Positions 1-6,945 of a stretch of 11,090 nucleotides of DNA are shown here, in pieces. The notes beneath the pieces are model-generated. The model ran no database searches. It worked only from the letters and a program-made list of their open reading frames with translations, and had not been told where the DNA came from. The stretch comes from Gammaproteobacteria bacterium. GTDB taxonomy: Bacteria; Pseudomonadota; Gammaproteobacteria; JALTLT01. Each line of letters begins with the position of its first letter. The stretch's first letter is position 1. A program made the translations under genes and the position numbers. Where the stretch lies: positions 1 to 11,090 of the forward strand of contig JALTLT010000370.1 of NCBI GenBank assembly GCA_027001815.1, written 5' to 3'.

Positions 1-1
1 C

Positions 2-70
2 CCCCGCATCCCGGCGCCCCCGCAGAAATCTCCGGTGCCCCCCGACCTGACGGGGTCCGGCAAACCGTAA
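2..70 (+). other. Possible 3' tail of a gene entering from the left edge
   Basis: One frame is open from the left edge and closes with TAA at 68-70. It reads as a short proline-rich peptide ending in ...SGKP. It could be the C-terminus of a gene upstream of aroE. A stop-free run of this length is common in GC-rich DNA, no domain is visible, and no family can be assigned. The rest of the leader to 105 shows no clear promoter. Confidence 0.2.
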
Positions 71-105
71 ACCGGACGAACACAACCCGCGAGAGCCAGA
101 AGAAG

Positions 106-945
106 ATGTCCTCACCCGACCGCTACGCCGTGATGGGCAACCCCATCGCCCACAGCAAGTCCCCCCTCATCCACAGCCTCTTCGCCCGCCAGACCGGCGA
201 GACGCTCACCTACGAGGCGATCCTGGTCCCCCTCGACGGCTTCGCCGAGGCGGTGGAGCGATTCGGCCGGGAGGGGGGCAAGGGGCTCAACGTCACCGTC
301 CCCTTCAAGCAGGAGGCGTGGCGGCTGGCCGGGGTACGGACACCGCGCGCCGAGATGGCCGGGGCGGTCAACACCCTGCGCTTCGATCCCTCCGGGCTAT
401 GGGGCGACAACACCGACGGCGCCGGCCTGGTCCGCGACCTGGTCGCCAATCACGGCGTCTCGCTGGCGGGCAGGCGGATTCTGGTCCTCGGCGCGGGAGG
501 TGCGGTGCGCGGCGTGCTTCAACCACTGCTGGACGAGCGGCCCTCGGAGCTGGTGATCGCCAACCGCACCGTGGCGAAGGCAAAGGCCCTGGTCGAACTC
601 TTCGGCGACAGGGGCATCGCCCTCCGCGCCTGCGGCTTCGACGCCCTCGCGGGAGAACGTTTCGATCTGGTCATCAACGGCACCAGTGCGGGGCTGCACG
701 GCGAGATGCCCCCCCTGCCGGACGACCTGCTGGCCGAAGGGGCCTGCGCCTACGACATGGCCTATGGGGAGCAGCCCACCGTCTTCGTCCGCTGGGCCGG
801 GGAACATCATGCGGCACTGGCACTGGACGGACTGGGCATGCTGGTGGAGCAGGCGGCAGAATCGTTCTATCAGTGGCGCGGTATCCGCCCCGACACCGCG
901 CCGGTGATCGCCAGACTGCGCGAAGGAGGTGACGAAGGGGGGTAA
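106..945 (+). CDS. aroE: Shikimate dehydrogenase (NADP-dependent), AroE
   Basis: Reduces 3-dehydroshikimate to shikimate with NADPH in the cytoplasmic chorismate pathway. At 279 residues it has the usual AroE length. The N-terminal substrate domain shows the shikimate-binding serines in IAHSKSP (S17, S19), NVTVPFK with catalytic K68, and the DNTDG block with catalytic D104. The C-terminal Rossmann domain has GAGGA at 129-133 followed by NRT at 153-155, the NADP phosphate-binding signature. A conserved LDGLGMLVEQAAESF stretch near the end is also typical. The start is chosen because MSSPDRYAVMGNPIAHS aligns with the family N-terminus; the ribosome binding site upstream (purine-rich, around 91-105) is weak. 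The catalytic set appears complete. The gene downstream is unrelated and about 100 bp away, so aroE may be transcribed alone or with genes left of the window. Confidence 0.97.
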   Translation: MSSPDRYAVMGNPIAHSKSPLIHSLFARQTGETLTYEAILVPLDGFAEAVERFGREGGKGLNVTVPFKQEAWRLAGVRTPRAEMAGAVNTLRFDPSGLWGDNTDGAGLVRDLVANHGVSLAGRRILVLGAGGAVRGVLQPLLDERPSELVIANRTVAKAKALVELFGDRGIALRACGFDALAGERFDLVINGTSAGLHGEMPPLPDDLLAEGACAYDMAYGEQPTVFVRWAGEHHAALALDGLGMLVEQAAESFYQWRGIRPDTAPVIARLREGGDEGG

Positions 946-975
946 AGGAAGCCCGGTCTCCCCGAGCGAAACCGC

Positions 976-1005
976 TTGACGGGGGCATCACAGGAGGTGT
1001 ATTGC
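976..1005 (+). promoter_or_regulatory. Candidate sigma-70 promoter for the small secreted protein
   Basis: A good -35 (TTGACG, 976-981) is followed after 18 bp by a weak -10 (TATTGC, 1000-1005). Transcription would begin near 1012, about 30 bp before the ATG at 1043. The -35 matches consensus at five of six positions but the -10 at only three, so this is a guess from position and pattern. Confidence 0.3.
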
Positions 1006-1042
1006 TCGAACGACACACCCCACCAGAAGGAAGGAGTCCATC

Positions 1043-1489
1043 ATGCGATACGCCATTCCCCTCGTCGCCGCCGCGCTCGTGGCCTCGTCCTCCGCACTCT
1101 TCGCCGACCCCGAAGCCAGCCTGGAGGCCCTCGCCACTCCGCCCGCCCCTCCGGCGATGCCCAGCCAGACGGACCGCGTACTCTGCCTGGTAGATACCAA
1201 CTTCGACAACCAGAGCAGCAACATCGGCACCTGGAATCTCCAGGTCGGCGGAGGCGTGATCTCCGGAACTGCCACCTACGAGGGCTGCCCTCCCTACAAC
1301 GTGAGCGGTACCTATGCGGGGCCCTCCTTCACCGTCGACATGACCCCATCCGCCCCCAGCAGCTGCTGCGAGTCGGGGCTCGCAACCGGCACCGTCAGCC
1401 GGGCGGCGCGAAATGCGGAGGGGACCATCACCTGGATGTGCAACGGTGTCCCCTTGCCCGGCGCCACCACCTGGACACTCTGCCCCTGA
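1043..1489 (+). CDS. Small secreted six-cysteine protein of unknown function
   Basis: I do not recognise a family. The 148-residue product begins with a clear Sec signal peptide: MR, then a hydrophobic Ala/Val/Leu stretch, and a likely cleavage after ALFA (residue 21). A Pro/Ala-rich linker follows (about 31-42), then a roughly 100-residue domain rich in Thr, Ser and Gly. It has alternating polar/hydrophobic stretches that suggest beta strands. The mature part has six cysteines (C48, C82, C108, C109, C133, C147), an even number compatible with disulfide bonds made in the periplasm. The start is fixed by a strong AAGGAG at 1031-1036, six bases before ATG. It sits between aroE and the convergent carbonic anhydrase-like gene and looks monocistronic. 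No catalytic motif is visible; an extracellular or periplasmic binding or structural role is only an inference. Confidence 0.8.
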   Translation: MRYAIPLVAAALVASSSALFADPEASLEALATPPAPPAMPSQTDRVLCLVDTNFDNQSSNIGTWNLQVGGGVISGTATYEGCPPYNVSGTYAGPSFTVDMTPSAPSSCCESGLATGTVSRAARNAEGTITWMCNGVPLPGATTWTLCP

Positions 1490-1623
1490 AACCACCCCCG
1501 GCGCGGAAGGGGAGGAGCGCCCCTCTTCTCCCCCGGACAGGATGTTGCCGGGTCAATGGCGGGTACCGACTTGTGCCCGGCCCGCTCTGCCGGCGTCTGC
1601 ACGCAACTTTCGGGCTGACCTTC

Positions 1624-2154
1624 TCAGCCGTTCCGGTACTGTTCCGATAGAGAGAGATAGTGGCGCGCGGAGTAGTCGAGCCACTCCAGCTCCTCGAGGG
1701 AGAGGGCGCGCACCTTGCGCACCGGCGAACCGAGCCAGAGGCTCTTCCCCTCCAGCCGCTTGCCGCCGGGCACCAGGGAGCCGGCACCGACGATGGTCCA
1801 GGGCTCCACCTCCACCCCGTCCATGACGATCGCCCCCATCCCGATCAGGCAGTGATCACCGACGGTACAGCCGTGCAGGATCACCCGGTGGCCCACCGTC
1901 ACGTCACTCCCCACCCGTAAGGGGTAACCCTCGGGATGGTGCTCCGACGGGTGGGTGACATGGAGGATGGAGCCGTCCTGGATATTGGTGCGGGCCCCCA
2001 CCTCGATCGAATTGACGTCGCCCCGGATCACCACATGGGGCCAGACCGAAACGCCATCTCCCAGCCGAACCCGGCCGATGACGGTTGCAGTGGGATCGAT
2101 GTAGACCTCCCTGCCCACCTGCGGCTGGTGGGCATCGAATGGACGCAGCTTCAT
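1624..2154 (-). CDS. Gamma carbonic anhydrase-like hexapeptide-repeat protein (YrdA family)
   Basis: A 176-residue left-handed beta-helix protein of the gamma carbonic anhydrase family. The repeated hexapeptide pattern runs from about residue 15 to 145 (IDPTATVIGRVRLGDGVSVWP, GARTNIQDGS, VGDHCLIGMGAIV), followed by a C-terminal helix with the usual ...ARHYLSLSEQYR ending. The three expected metal-ligand histidines are present: H65 (ILHVTH), H89 (VGHR) and H94 (LHGC). So are the active-site region residues R44 and D46 (IRGD) and Q59 (NIQDG). Many YrdA-type members keep the zinc site but show little or no measured CO2 hydration, so carbonic anhydrase activity is plausible but not assured. The start ATG at 2154 gives the standard N-terminus; no strong Shine-Dalgarno is seen. 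It is divergent from engB with a 120-bp gap. In E. coli yrdA also lies near aroE, so the neighbourhood is partly conserved. Confidence 0.93.
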   Translation of the reverse strand: MKLRPFDAHQPQVGREVYIDPTATVIGRVRLGDGVSVWPHVVIRGDVNSIEVGARTNIQDGSILHVTHPSEHHPEGYPLRVGSDVTVGHRVILHGCTVGDHCLIGMGAIVMDGVEVEPWTIVGAGSLVPGGKRLEGKSLWLGSPVRKVRALSLEELEWLDYSARHYLSLSEQYRNG

Positions 2155-2274
2155 GGGGGACCCCGTTCTGTCGTGGTGTCTGGAGGGCTCTCATTCTCCG
2201 TACCCCCCGCCAAAATGTCCAACGGCTGTGCTAACCTCTGCGGGTCCTCTCGTCTCTACGCCCTGTCACCCACC

Positions 2275-2892
2275 ATGTCCCGATACCGCCAGACCCGTTA
2301 CCTCAAGAACGCCCCCACCATCGACCACGCCCCTGCCGACGAAGGGGCCGAGGTGGCCTTTGCCGGGCGTTCCAACGCCGGCAAATCGAGCGCCATCAAC
2401 GCCATCACCGACCAGAAGGCCCTGGCGCGCACCAGCAAGACGCCGGGGCGTACACAGCATCTGGTCTTCTTCTCGGTGGACGAAGAACACCGCCTCGTGG
2501 ACCTGCCGGGTTACGGCTTCGCCCGCGTGCCGGAGAAGGTGAAGCGGGCCTGGGGTGAGGCGATGGAGCGCTATCTGCGCGAGCGCCGCTCGCTGCGTGG
2601 GCTGGTGCTGGTGATGGACGTGCGCCGCCCCCTCACCGAGTTCGATCGCATGATGATCGGCTGGTGCAGCCACCTGGGCCTGCCCCTGCACATCCTGCTC
2701 ACCAAGGCGGACAAGCTGAAGAGGGGCCCCGCTTCGGCCACTCTCCTCAAGGTACGGAAGGAGCTGGAGAGGGAGGGGGTGGAGGCGACGGTGCAGCTCT
2801 TCTCCGCCCTCAAGCGGCAGGGGGTGGAAGAGGCCCGCAGGCGACTCGACACCTGGCTCGGTTACCCGGACACCTCTGCTACCGGCGCGTAG
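2275..2892 (+). CDS. engB: Ribosome biogenesis GTPase EngB (YihA/YsxC)
   Basis: TRAFAC-class GTPase of 205 residues needed for late assembly of the large ribosomal subunit. All G motifs are visible: G1 GRSNAGKS (31-38), G2 within SKTPGRTQ (T60), G3 DLPGYG (76-81), G4 TKAD (143-146) and G5 FSALK (176-180). VAFAGRSNAGKSSAIN and ARTSKTPGRTQ are family hallmarks. The frame is open far upstream with other ATGs (for example 2215), but ATG 2275 gives MSRYRQTRYLKNAP, which matches the short N-terminus of gammaproteobacterial EngB just before the G domain. The last 31 bp overlap the end of rsmJ on the opposite strand. The region between engB and the divergent yrdA-like gene must hold both promoters, but no consensus elements are obvious. 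The position beside cytochrome c4 and dsbA matches what I recall of Pseudomonas. Confidence 0.96.
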   Translation: MSRYRQTRYLKNAPTIDHAPADEGAEVAFAGRSNAGKSSAINAITDQKALARTSKTPGRTQHLVFFSVDEEHRLVDLPGYGFARVPEKVKRAWGEAMERYLRERRSLRGLVLVMDVRRPLTEFDRMMIGWCSHLGLPLHILLTKADKLKRGPASATLLKVRKELEREGVEATVQLFSALKRQGVEEARRRLDTWLGYPDTSATGA

Positions 2893-3674
2893 AGGTCGAA
2901 CCGGGTACTGCGACCCACGATCCGCCCCTGTGGCTCCACCCCGGCGAGGAGGGGCGCGAGCCGCGGGCGCTTCACCGCCACCCTCCGCAGGGCACAGTGG
3001 CGGGCCACCGGCAAGAGGCGATCGGCGTCGGGATCGTCACCCACCACGAAGCGAAAGAGGCGCATCTCCTTCTTCACCGCGGCCCCCTTGCGCCGCTCGG
3101 GATACATGGGGTCGAGATAGACCGTGTCGGGACGCTCCCCCTCGGGCAACGCCGCCATCACCTCCGCTGCATCCCCTCCCACCAGGCGAATCCGCGCAAG
3201 CACCTCGTCGAGCCCGGGGACGGCCGCCGCCCGCTGCAGGCCGTTCTCCAGCAGTGCACGAATCACCGGCGAGCGTTCCACCGCCAACACCGTCGCCCCC
3301 AGGGCGGCGAGGACGAAGGTGTCCCGGCCGAGGCCCGCGGTGGCATCGAGCACCGAAGGCACCCTGCCCGGCGCGAAGCCCGCGGCCCGGGCCAGATCCT
3401 GCCCCCGTCCACCTCCATAACGGAGGCGGTGGGCGACCCCCCCCGCCGCCAGTTCCACCGAGACCGGTCCCTGCGGCCGGCGTCCGGCCAGATGCAGCTC
3501 CAGGCGATAGCCGGGCGGGCCATCGTGGGGGGAGAGAACCAGGTACCACCCCCCCTCCTCCTCCTCCGGCTCATCCCCTCGCAAGGGGAGATCCAACTCC
3601 CGGGAGAGGCGCACCGCCTCCTCCGTCAGGTGAGATGGGGGTGAGGCGATCCAGGTGGAAAAGGAAGGGTTCAT
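2862..3674 (-). CDS. rsmJ: 16S rRNA (guanine1516-N2)-methyltransferase RsmJ
   Basis: SAM-dependent methyltransferase that modifies G1516 of 16S rRNA (YhiQ family), 270 residues. Visible motifs are the SAM-binding DATAGLGRD (110-118), an acidic end of beta2 in AVERSP (131-136), VYLDPMYPERRKGAAVKKEM (185-204) with the DPMYP active-site block, KRPRLAPLL (235-243), and GRSTRFDLY near the end. The N-terminal part (about 20-95) is the variable family domain. The frame is open 204 bp further upstream, into cytochrome c4, but ATG 3674 is preferred: the extra residues would cover the cytochrome promoter and the family starts near this point. No strong ribosome binding site is seen. The TAA stop lies inside the convergent engB gene (31-bp overlap). 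Confidence 0.94.
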   Translation of the reverse strand: MNPSFSTWIASPPSHLTEEAVRLSRELDLPLRGDEPEEEEGGWYLVLSPHDGPPGYRLELHLAGRRPQGPVSVELAAGGVAHRLRYGGGRGQDLARAAGFAPGRVPSVLDATAGLGRDTFVLAALGATVLAVERSPVIRALLENGLQRAAAVPGLDEVLARIRLVGGDAAEVMAALPEGERPDTVYLDPMYPERRKGAAVKKEMRLFRFVVGDDPDADRLLPVARHCALRRVAVKRPRLAPLLAGVEPQGRIVGRSTRFDLYAPVAEVSG

Positions 3675-3714
3675 CGGCTGAGGTACAGGGTCTCCAGGGG
3701 TTTCCGGCGCGGGA

Positions 3715-3743
3715 GTGGCAACTTCTTGCCCGGCTTGTATAAT
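3715..3743 (+). promoter_or_regulatory. Sigma-70 promoter of cytochrome c4
   Basis: A perfect -10 hexamer TATAAT (3738-3743) is preceded by exactly 17 bp and a -35-like GTGGCA (3715-3720, four of six matches to TTGACA). It lies in the only strongly AT-rich island of the window (about 3737-3769), between the divergent rsmJ and cytochrome c4. The predicted transcript starts near 3750, giving a leader of about 40 nt that contains the AGGAG (3776-3780) ribosome binding site. Confidence 0.7.
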
Positions 3744-3789
3744 AATATGCTTATTTTCACTTTTTTGACTTGCGCAGGAGTTGATCCGC

Positions 3790-4398
3790 ATGAAGAACAA
3801 ACTGCTTGTTGTTGCAGCCATTGCTGCGCTGGGTGCCGCTGGCACCGTCAATGCCGCCGGCGATGCCGAGGCCGGCAAGGCGAAGTCGGCCGCCTGCGCC
3901 GCGTGCCACGGTCAGGACGGCAACAGCCCTGCCCCCAACTTCCCCAAGCTGGCGGGCCAGCACCCTGGCTATATGGTCAAGCAGCTCAAGGACTTCAAGG
4001 CGGGCAAGCGCAAGGACGCCACCATGGCGCCCATGGCGCTGCCCCTCTCCGAACAGGACATGGAGGACATCGCAGCCTACTTCTCCGCCCAGAAGAAGCA
4101 GATGGGCGCTGCCGACGAGAAGCTGGTGGAGCGCGGCCAGGCCCTCTACCGGGGAGGTGACGCCGCAGAGGGGATCACCGCCTGCATCGGCTGCCACGGC
4201 CCCACCGGCGCCGGCAATCCACTGGCCGGCTTCCCGGCCCTCTCCGGCCAGCATGCCACCTACACCGCCAAGCAGCTCAAGGACTTCCGCGCCGGCACCC
4301 GCGCCAATGACGCCGGCCAGATGATGCGTAACGTGACCCATCGCCTGAGCGACGCCGACATCGAGGCGCTCGCCTCCTTCATCCAGGGTCTGCACTGA
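3790..4398 (+). CDS. Di-haem cytochrome c4
   Basis: Periplasmic electron carrier of the cytochrome c4 family, 202 residues, thought to pass electrons from the bc1 complex to terminal oxidases. A signal peptide (KNK then an Ala/Val/Leu-rich core) ends around AAG at residues 22-24. Two homologous cytochrome c domains follow, each with a haem c site: CAACH (36-40) and CIGCH (132-136). Likely axial methionines are in the TMAPMALPL region (M79 or M82) and in QMMRNVTHRL (M178 or M179). Both halves carry the GQH...VKQLKDF / GQH...AKQLKDF repeat that shows the internal duplication. ATG 3790 is chosen over the in-frame TTG at 3781 because AGGAG at 3776-3780 sits nine bases before it and the signal peptide starts correctly. 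A strong promoter and a terminator flank the gene, so it is probably transcribed mainly alone. Confidence 0.96.
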   Translation: MKNKLLVVAAIAALGAAGTVNAAGDAEAGKAKSAACAACHGQDGNSPAPNFPKLAGQHPGYMVKQLKDFKAGKRKDATMAPMALPLSEQDMEDIAAYFSAQKKQMGAADEKLVERGQALYRGGDAAEGITACIGCHGPTGAGNPLAGFPALSGQHATYTAKQLKDFRAGTRANDAGQMMRNVTHRLSDADIEALASFIQGLH

Positions 4399-4424
4399 TC
4401 CGGGAACCGGCATCCCGGGCTGCG

Positions 4425-4463
4425 AGCCGGTCTTCACCCCTTCGGGTGGAGGCCGGCTTTTTT
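4425..4463 (+). terminator. Rho-independent terminator after cytochrome c4
   Basis: Arms 4426-4439 and 4444-4457 form a 14-bp stem with two G-U pairs around the 4-nt loop CTTC. A fifteenth A-U pair is possible with 4425. The stem is followed at once by six T residues (4458-4463). It begins 27 bp after the cytochrome stop and separates it from dsbA. Confidence 0.92.
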
Positions 4464-4603
4464 GTGGAGATGAGCCCACCTCTCGTTTACCATTGCCGAC
4501 AGACGGGCGAACCTTTCCACGCCCCGGGGATCCAACCCGAAGCGGCATCCGCCGCGCCGACCGCCTGGGCAAGTTCCCAGTCAGAGAACAAGGAGAACCC
4601 ATC

Positions 4604-5272
4604 GTGACGAGACACTTCACCCGCTGGCTGCTCGGCCTCCTGCTCTTCCCACTGGCCGCCTGTGCGGAACCCGCAGATTCCGGCAGCACCGACGACGGCC
4701 TCGGCATCGTCGAGGGGATCGAATACCAGGTGATCCGTCCCGCCCTGCCCACCACCGTCGCCCCCGGCGAGGTGGAGGTGGCCGAGCTCTTCTGGTACGG
4801 CTGTCCGCACTGCTACCGTCTGGAGCCGGCCATGGAGCAGTGGGTCGCGAGGCTACCCAAAGGGGTGGTCTTCGTCCGCGTCCCCGCCCAGTTCCGCGAC
4901 ACCTGGAAGCTCCATGCACAACTCTACTACACCCTGCAGGTGCTGGACCTGGAAGAGAAGCTTCACGGCAAGTTCTTCGAGGCGCTGCACAAGGCGCGAC
5001 GTCCTCTCTTCAATCTCCCCTCCATCCTCGCTTTCATGGAGGAGAACGGGGTTCCTCGTGACCAGTTCCTGGCCGCCTGGGACTCCTTCACGGTCCGTAC
5101 CCGCATGGCCCGGGCCGATGCCTTCGTGCGCGGCTCCGGGGCCGACAGCGTTCCCACCGTGGTGGTCAACGGCAAGTACCGCACCAACATCACCACCGCC
5201 GGCGGCACGCCGGAGAAGCTCTTCGCGGTGATCGAGCACCTGATCGAGAAGGAGCGGAAGGCGGCCCGCTGA
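4604..5272 (+). CDS. dsbA: Thiol:disulfide interchange protein DsbA, probably a lipoprotein
   Basis: Periplasmic oxidase that introduces disulfide bonds into exported proteins, 222 residues. The thioredoxin fold carries the CPHC active site (C67-P-H-C70, within FWYGCPHCYRLEP) and the cis-proline loop SVPT (P184). An alpha-helical insertion lies between them. The GTG start at 4604 is set by AAGGAG at 4590-4595, eight bases upstream. It is followed by a clean signal sequence: two basic residues, a WLLGLLLFPL core, then L-A-A-C ending at C20. LAAC fits a lipobox, and the next residues (AEPADSGSTDDG) look like the flexible tether of a lipoprotein. The protein may therefore be acylated at C20 rather than soluble; +2 is Ala, so outer-membrane sorting would be expected. 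It is followed after 2 bp by the acetolactate synthase-like gene, so the two are probably translationally coupled. Confidence 0.94.
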   Translation: MTRHFTRWLLGLLLFPLAACAEPADSGSTDDGLGIVEGIEYQVIRPALPTTVAPGEVEVAELFWYGCPHCYRLEPAMEQWVARLPKGVVFVRVPAQFRDTWKLHAQLYYTLQVLDLEEKLHGKFFEALHKARRPLFNLPSILAFMEENGVPRDQFLAAWDSFTVRTRMARADAFVRGSGADSVPTVVVNGKYRTNITTAGGTPEKLFAVIEHLIEKERKAAR

Positions 5273-5274
5273 CC

Positions 5275-6906
5275 ATGAAGGCGGCCGAACTCTTCGTCCG
5301 CTGCCTCGAAAACGAGGGGGTGGAGTACATCTTCGGCATCCCGGGAGAGGAGAACCTCGACCTGATGGATGCCCTGCTCGACTCCGACATCCGCTTCGTC
5401 ACCACCCGCCACGAACAGGGGGCCGCCTTCATGGCCGACCTCCATGGCCGCCTCACCGGCCGGCCGGGGGTCTGCCTCGCCACCCTCGGCCCCGGCGCCA
5501 CCAACCTGGTGACCGGGGTCGCCGATGCCAACCTGGATCACGCCCCCCTGGTGGCGATCGCCGGCCAGGCCAGCACCCACCGGCTCCACAAGGAGTCCCA
5601 CCAGGTCCTCGACCTGGAGGAGATGTTCCGTTCCATCACCCGCTACTCCTCCCGCATCCTCGAGGCGGAGATCATTCCCGAGGTGGTACGCAAGGCCTTC
5701 AAGCTGGCAGGGGCCGGCAAGTGTGGCGCCTGTTTCATCGAGTTCCCGGAGAACATCGCCGAACTGGAGTGCGACCTGCATCCTCTCCCGGCACGGGAGA
5801 CTCCCCCTTCGGAACCGCCGGAGAGCCAGGTGGAGGAGGCGGCACGCCTCCTCTCCGCCGCTCGCGCCCCCCTGATACTGGCCGGAAACGGGATCATCCG
5901 GGCGGGCGCCTCGCTCCAGCTCGCCGACTTCGCCGCCCGTCTCAACATCCCCGTGGCCAACACCTTCATGGCCAAGGGGGTGGTCCCCTTCCGCCACCCC
6001 ACCGCACTCGGTTCCGCCGGTCTCCAGTCCCAGGACTACGTCACCTGCGGTTTCGACCGCGCCGACGTGATCCTCTGTGTCGGCTACGACCTGGTGGAAT
6101 ATCACCCCTACCTGTGGCACCCGACCGGCGACCGCACCGTCATCCATCTCGCCCAGGTACCGGCAGAGGTGGATGCCGCCTATCCGGTCGCCTGTGAAGT
6201 GGTGGGGGATATAGGCCAGGGACTGGAGCGGATCGGCGCCCTGGCCACCCCCCACGAGGGCCACCTGATGCGCCCCCTGCGCGAGGCACTCATCGACGAG
6301 ATGAATCAGCACGCCGACGACACCCACTTTCCCGTGCGACCGCAAAAACTGATCTGGGACCTGCGCACCGAGATGGAGCTGCACGACATCGCCATCTGTG
6401 ACGTGGGAGCACACAAGATGTGGATGGCCCGCATGTTCCGCTGCGAGGAGCCCAACACCTGCATCATCTCCAACGGCTTCGCCAGCATGGGCATCGCCCT
6501 GCCCGGCGCCATCGCCGCCAAGCTGGTCCATCCCGACCGCAACGTGGTGGCGGTGACCGGCGACGCCGGCTTCCTGATGAACGTCCAGGAACTGGAGACG
6601 GCGGTACGCCTCAACACCCCCATCGTCGTGCTGATCTGGAACGACGGCGGCTATGGCCTCATCGAGTGGAAGCAGATGACCCGCTTCGGCCGTCCCTCCC
6701 ACGTCCACTTCGGCAACCCCGACTTCGTCCGCCTTGCCGAATCCTTCGGCGCCCGCGGCTATCGCGTGGATGAAACCGACCGACTTGCCCCCATATTGAG
6801 AGAAGCACTCGGCAGTAATGAGGTGTGCGTCATTGATTGTCCGGTGGATTACCGCGAGAATCTCAAGTTGACCGAGAAACTGGGAGAGATGGTCTGTCCC
6901 ATCTGA
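5275..6906 (+). CDS. Thiamine-diphosphate enzyme, acetolactate synthase large subunit (AlsS type)
   Basis: 543 residues with the three-domain layout of acetolactate synthase-like enzymes: N-terminal Pyr domain (1-170), central domain (about 185-320) and C-terminal PP domain (about 345-525). The ThDP-activating glutamate is E47 in TTRHEQGAAFMA. The cofactor motif reads G429-D430-A431-G432 ... W455-N456-D457, with Ala where the canonical GDG has its last Gly. SHQVLDLEEMFRSITRYS, IWNDGGYG and PVDYRENLKL resemble, from memory, the FAD-independent catabolic AlsS of Bacillus more than biosynthetic IlvB. Such enzymes join two pyruvates to give 2-acetolactate plus CO2. No small regulatory subunit (ilvH/N) and no acetolactate decarboxylase gene lies in the window, so the physiological role is open. 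Another ThDP carboligase or decarboxylase specificity is possible. ATG 5275 follows the dsbA stop by 2 bp, and the EEP gene follows after 39 bp. Confidence 0.88.
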   Translation: MKAAELFVRCLENEGVEYIFGIPGEENLDLMDALLDSDIRFVTTRHEQGAAFMADLHGRLTGRPGVCLATLGPGATNLVTGVADANLDHAPLVAIAGQASTHRLHKESHQVLDLEEMFRSITRYSSRILEAEIIPEVVRKAFKLAGAGKCGACFIEFPENIAELECDLHPLPARETPPSEPPESQVEEAARLLSAARAPLILAGNGIIRAGASLQLADFAARLNIPVANTFMAKGVVPFRHPTALGSAGLQSQDYVTCGFDRADVILCVGYDLVEYHPYLWHPTGDRTVIHLAQVPAEVDAAYPVACEVVGDIGQGLERIGALATPHEGHLMRPLREALIDEMNQHADDTHFPVRPQKLIWDLRTEMELHDIAICDVGAHKMWMARMFRCEEPNTCIISNGFASMGIALPGAIAAKLVHPDRNVVAVTGDAGFLMNVQELETAVRLNTPIVVLIWNDGGYGLIEWKQMTRFGRPSHVHFGNPDFVRLAESFGARGYRVDETDRLAPILREALGSNEVCVIDCPVDYRENLKLTEKLGEMVCPI

Positions 6907-6945
6907 CCCGACCTCACTGCAGCATCCCTGCAATCAGCGAGATAC

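Noticed and set aside
318..932. Second-frame open reading frame within aroE
   Set aside because: Arg-rich shadow translation with no domain, wholly inside a gene with complete catalytic motifs.
1490..1623. Possible terminator between the six-cysteine protein gene and the convergent YrdA-like gene
   Set aside because: Short GC-rich pairings (for example GGGG/CCCC around 1507-1520) exist, but none forms a long stem or has a T run on either strand.
1936..2274. N-terminal extension of the engB frame
   Set aside because: It runs through the divergent yrdA-like gene; EngB homologues start near MSRYRQTRYLKNAP at 2275.
3675..3878. N-terminal extension of the rsmJ frame
   Set aside because: It crosses the cytochrome c4 promoter and signal-peptide region and adds residues absent from the family.
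4963..6933. Very long minus-strand open frame (656 codons) opposite dsbA and the acetolactate synthase gene
   Set aside because: It mirrors well-supported plus-strand genes. The translation is low-complexity, rich in Gly, His, Val and Asp, and has no start signal or domain. This is typical antisense openness in GC-rich genes.
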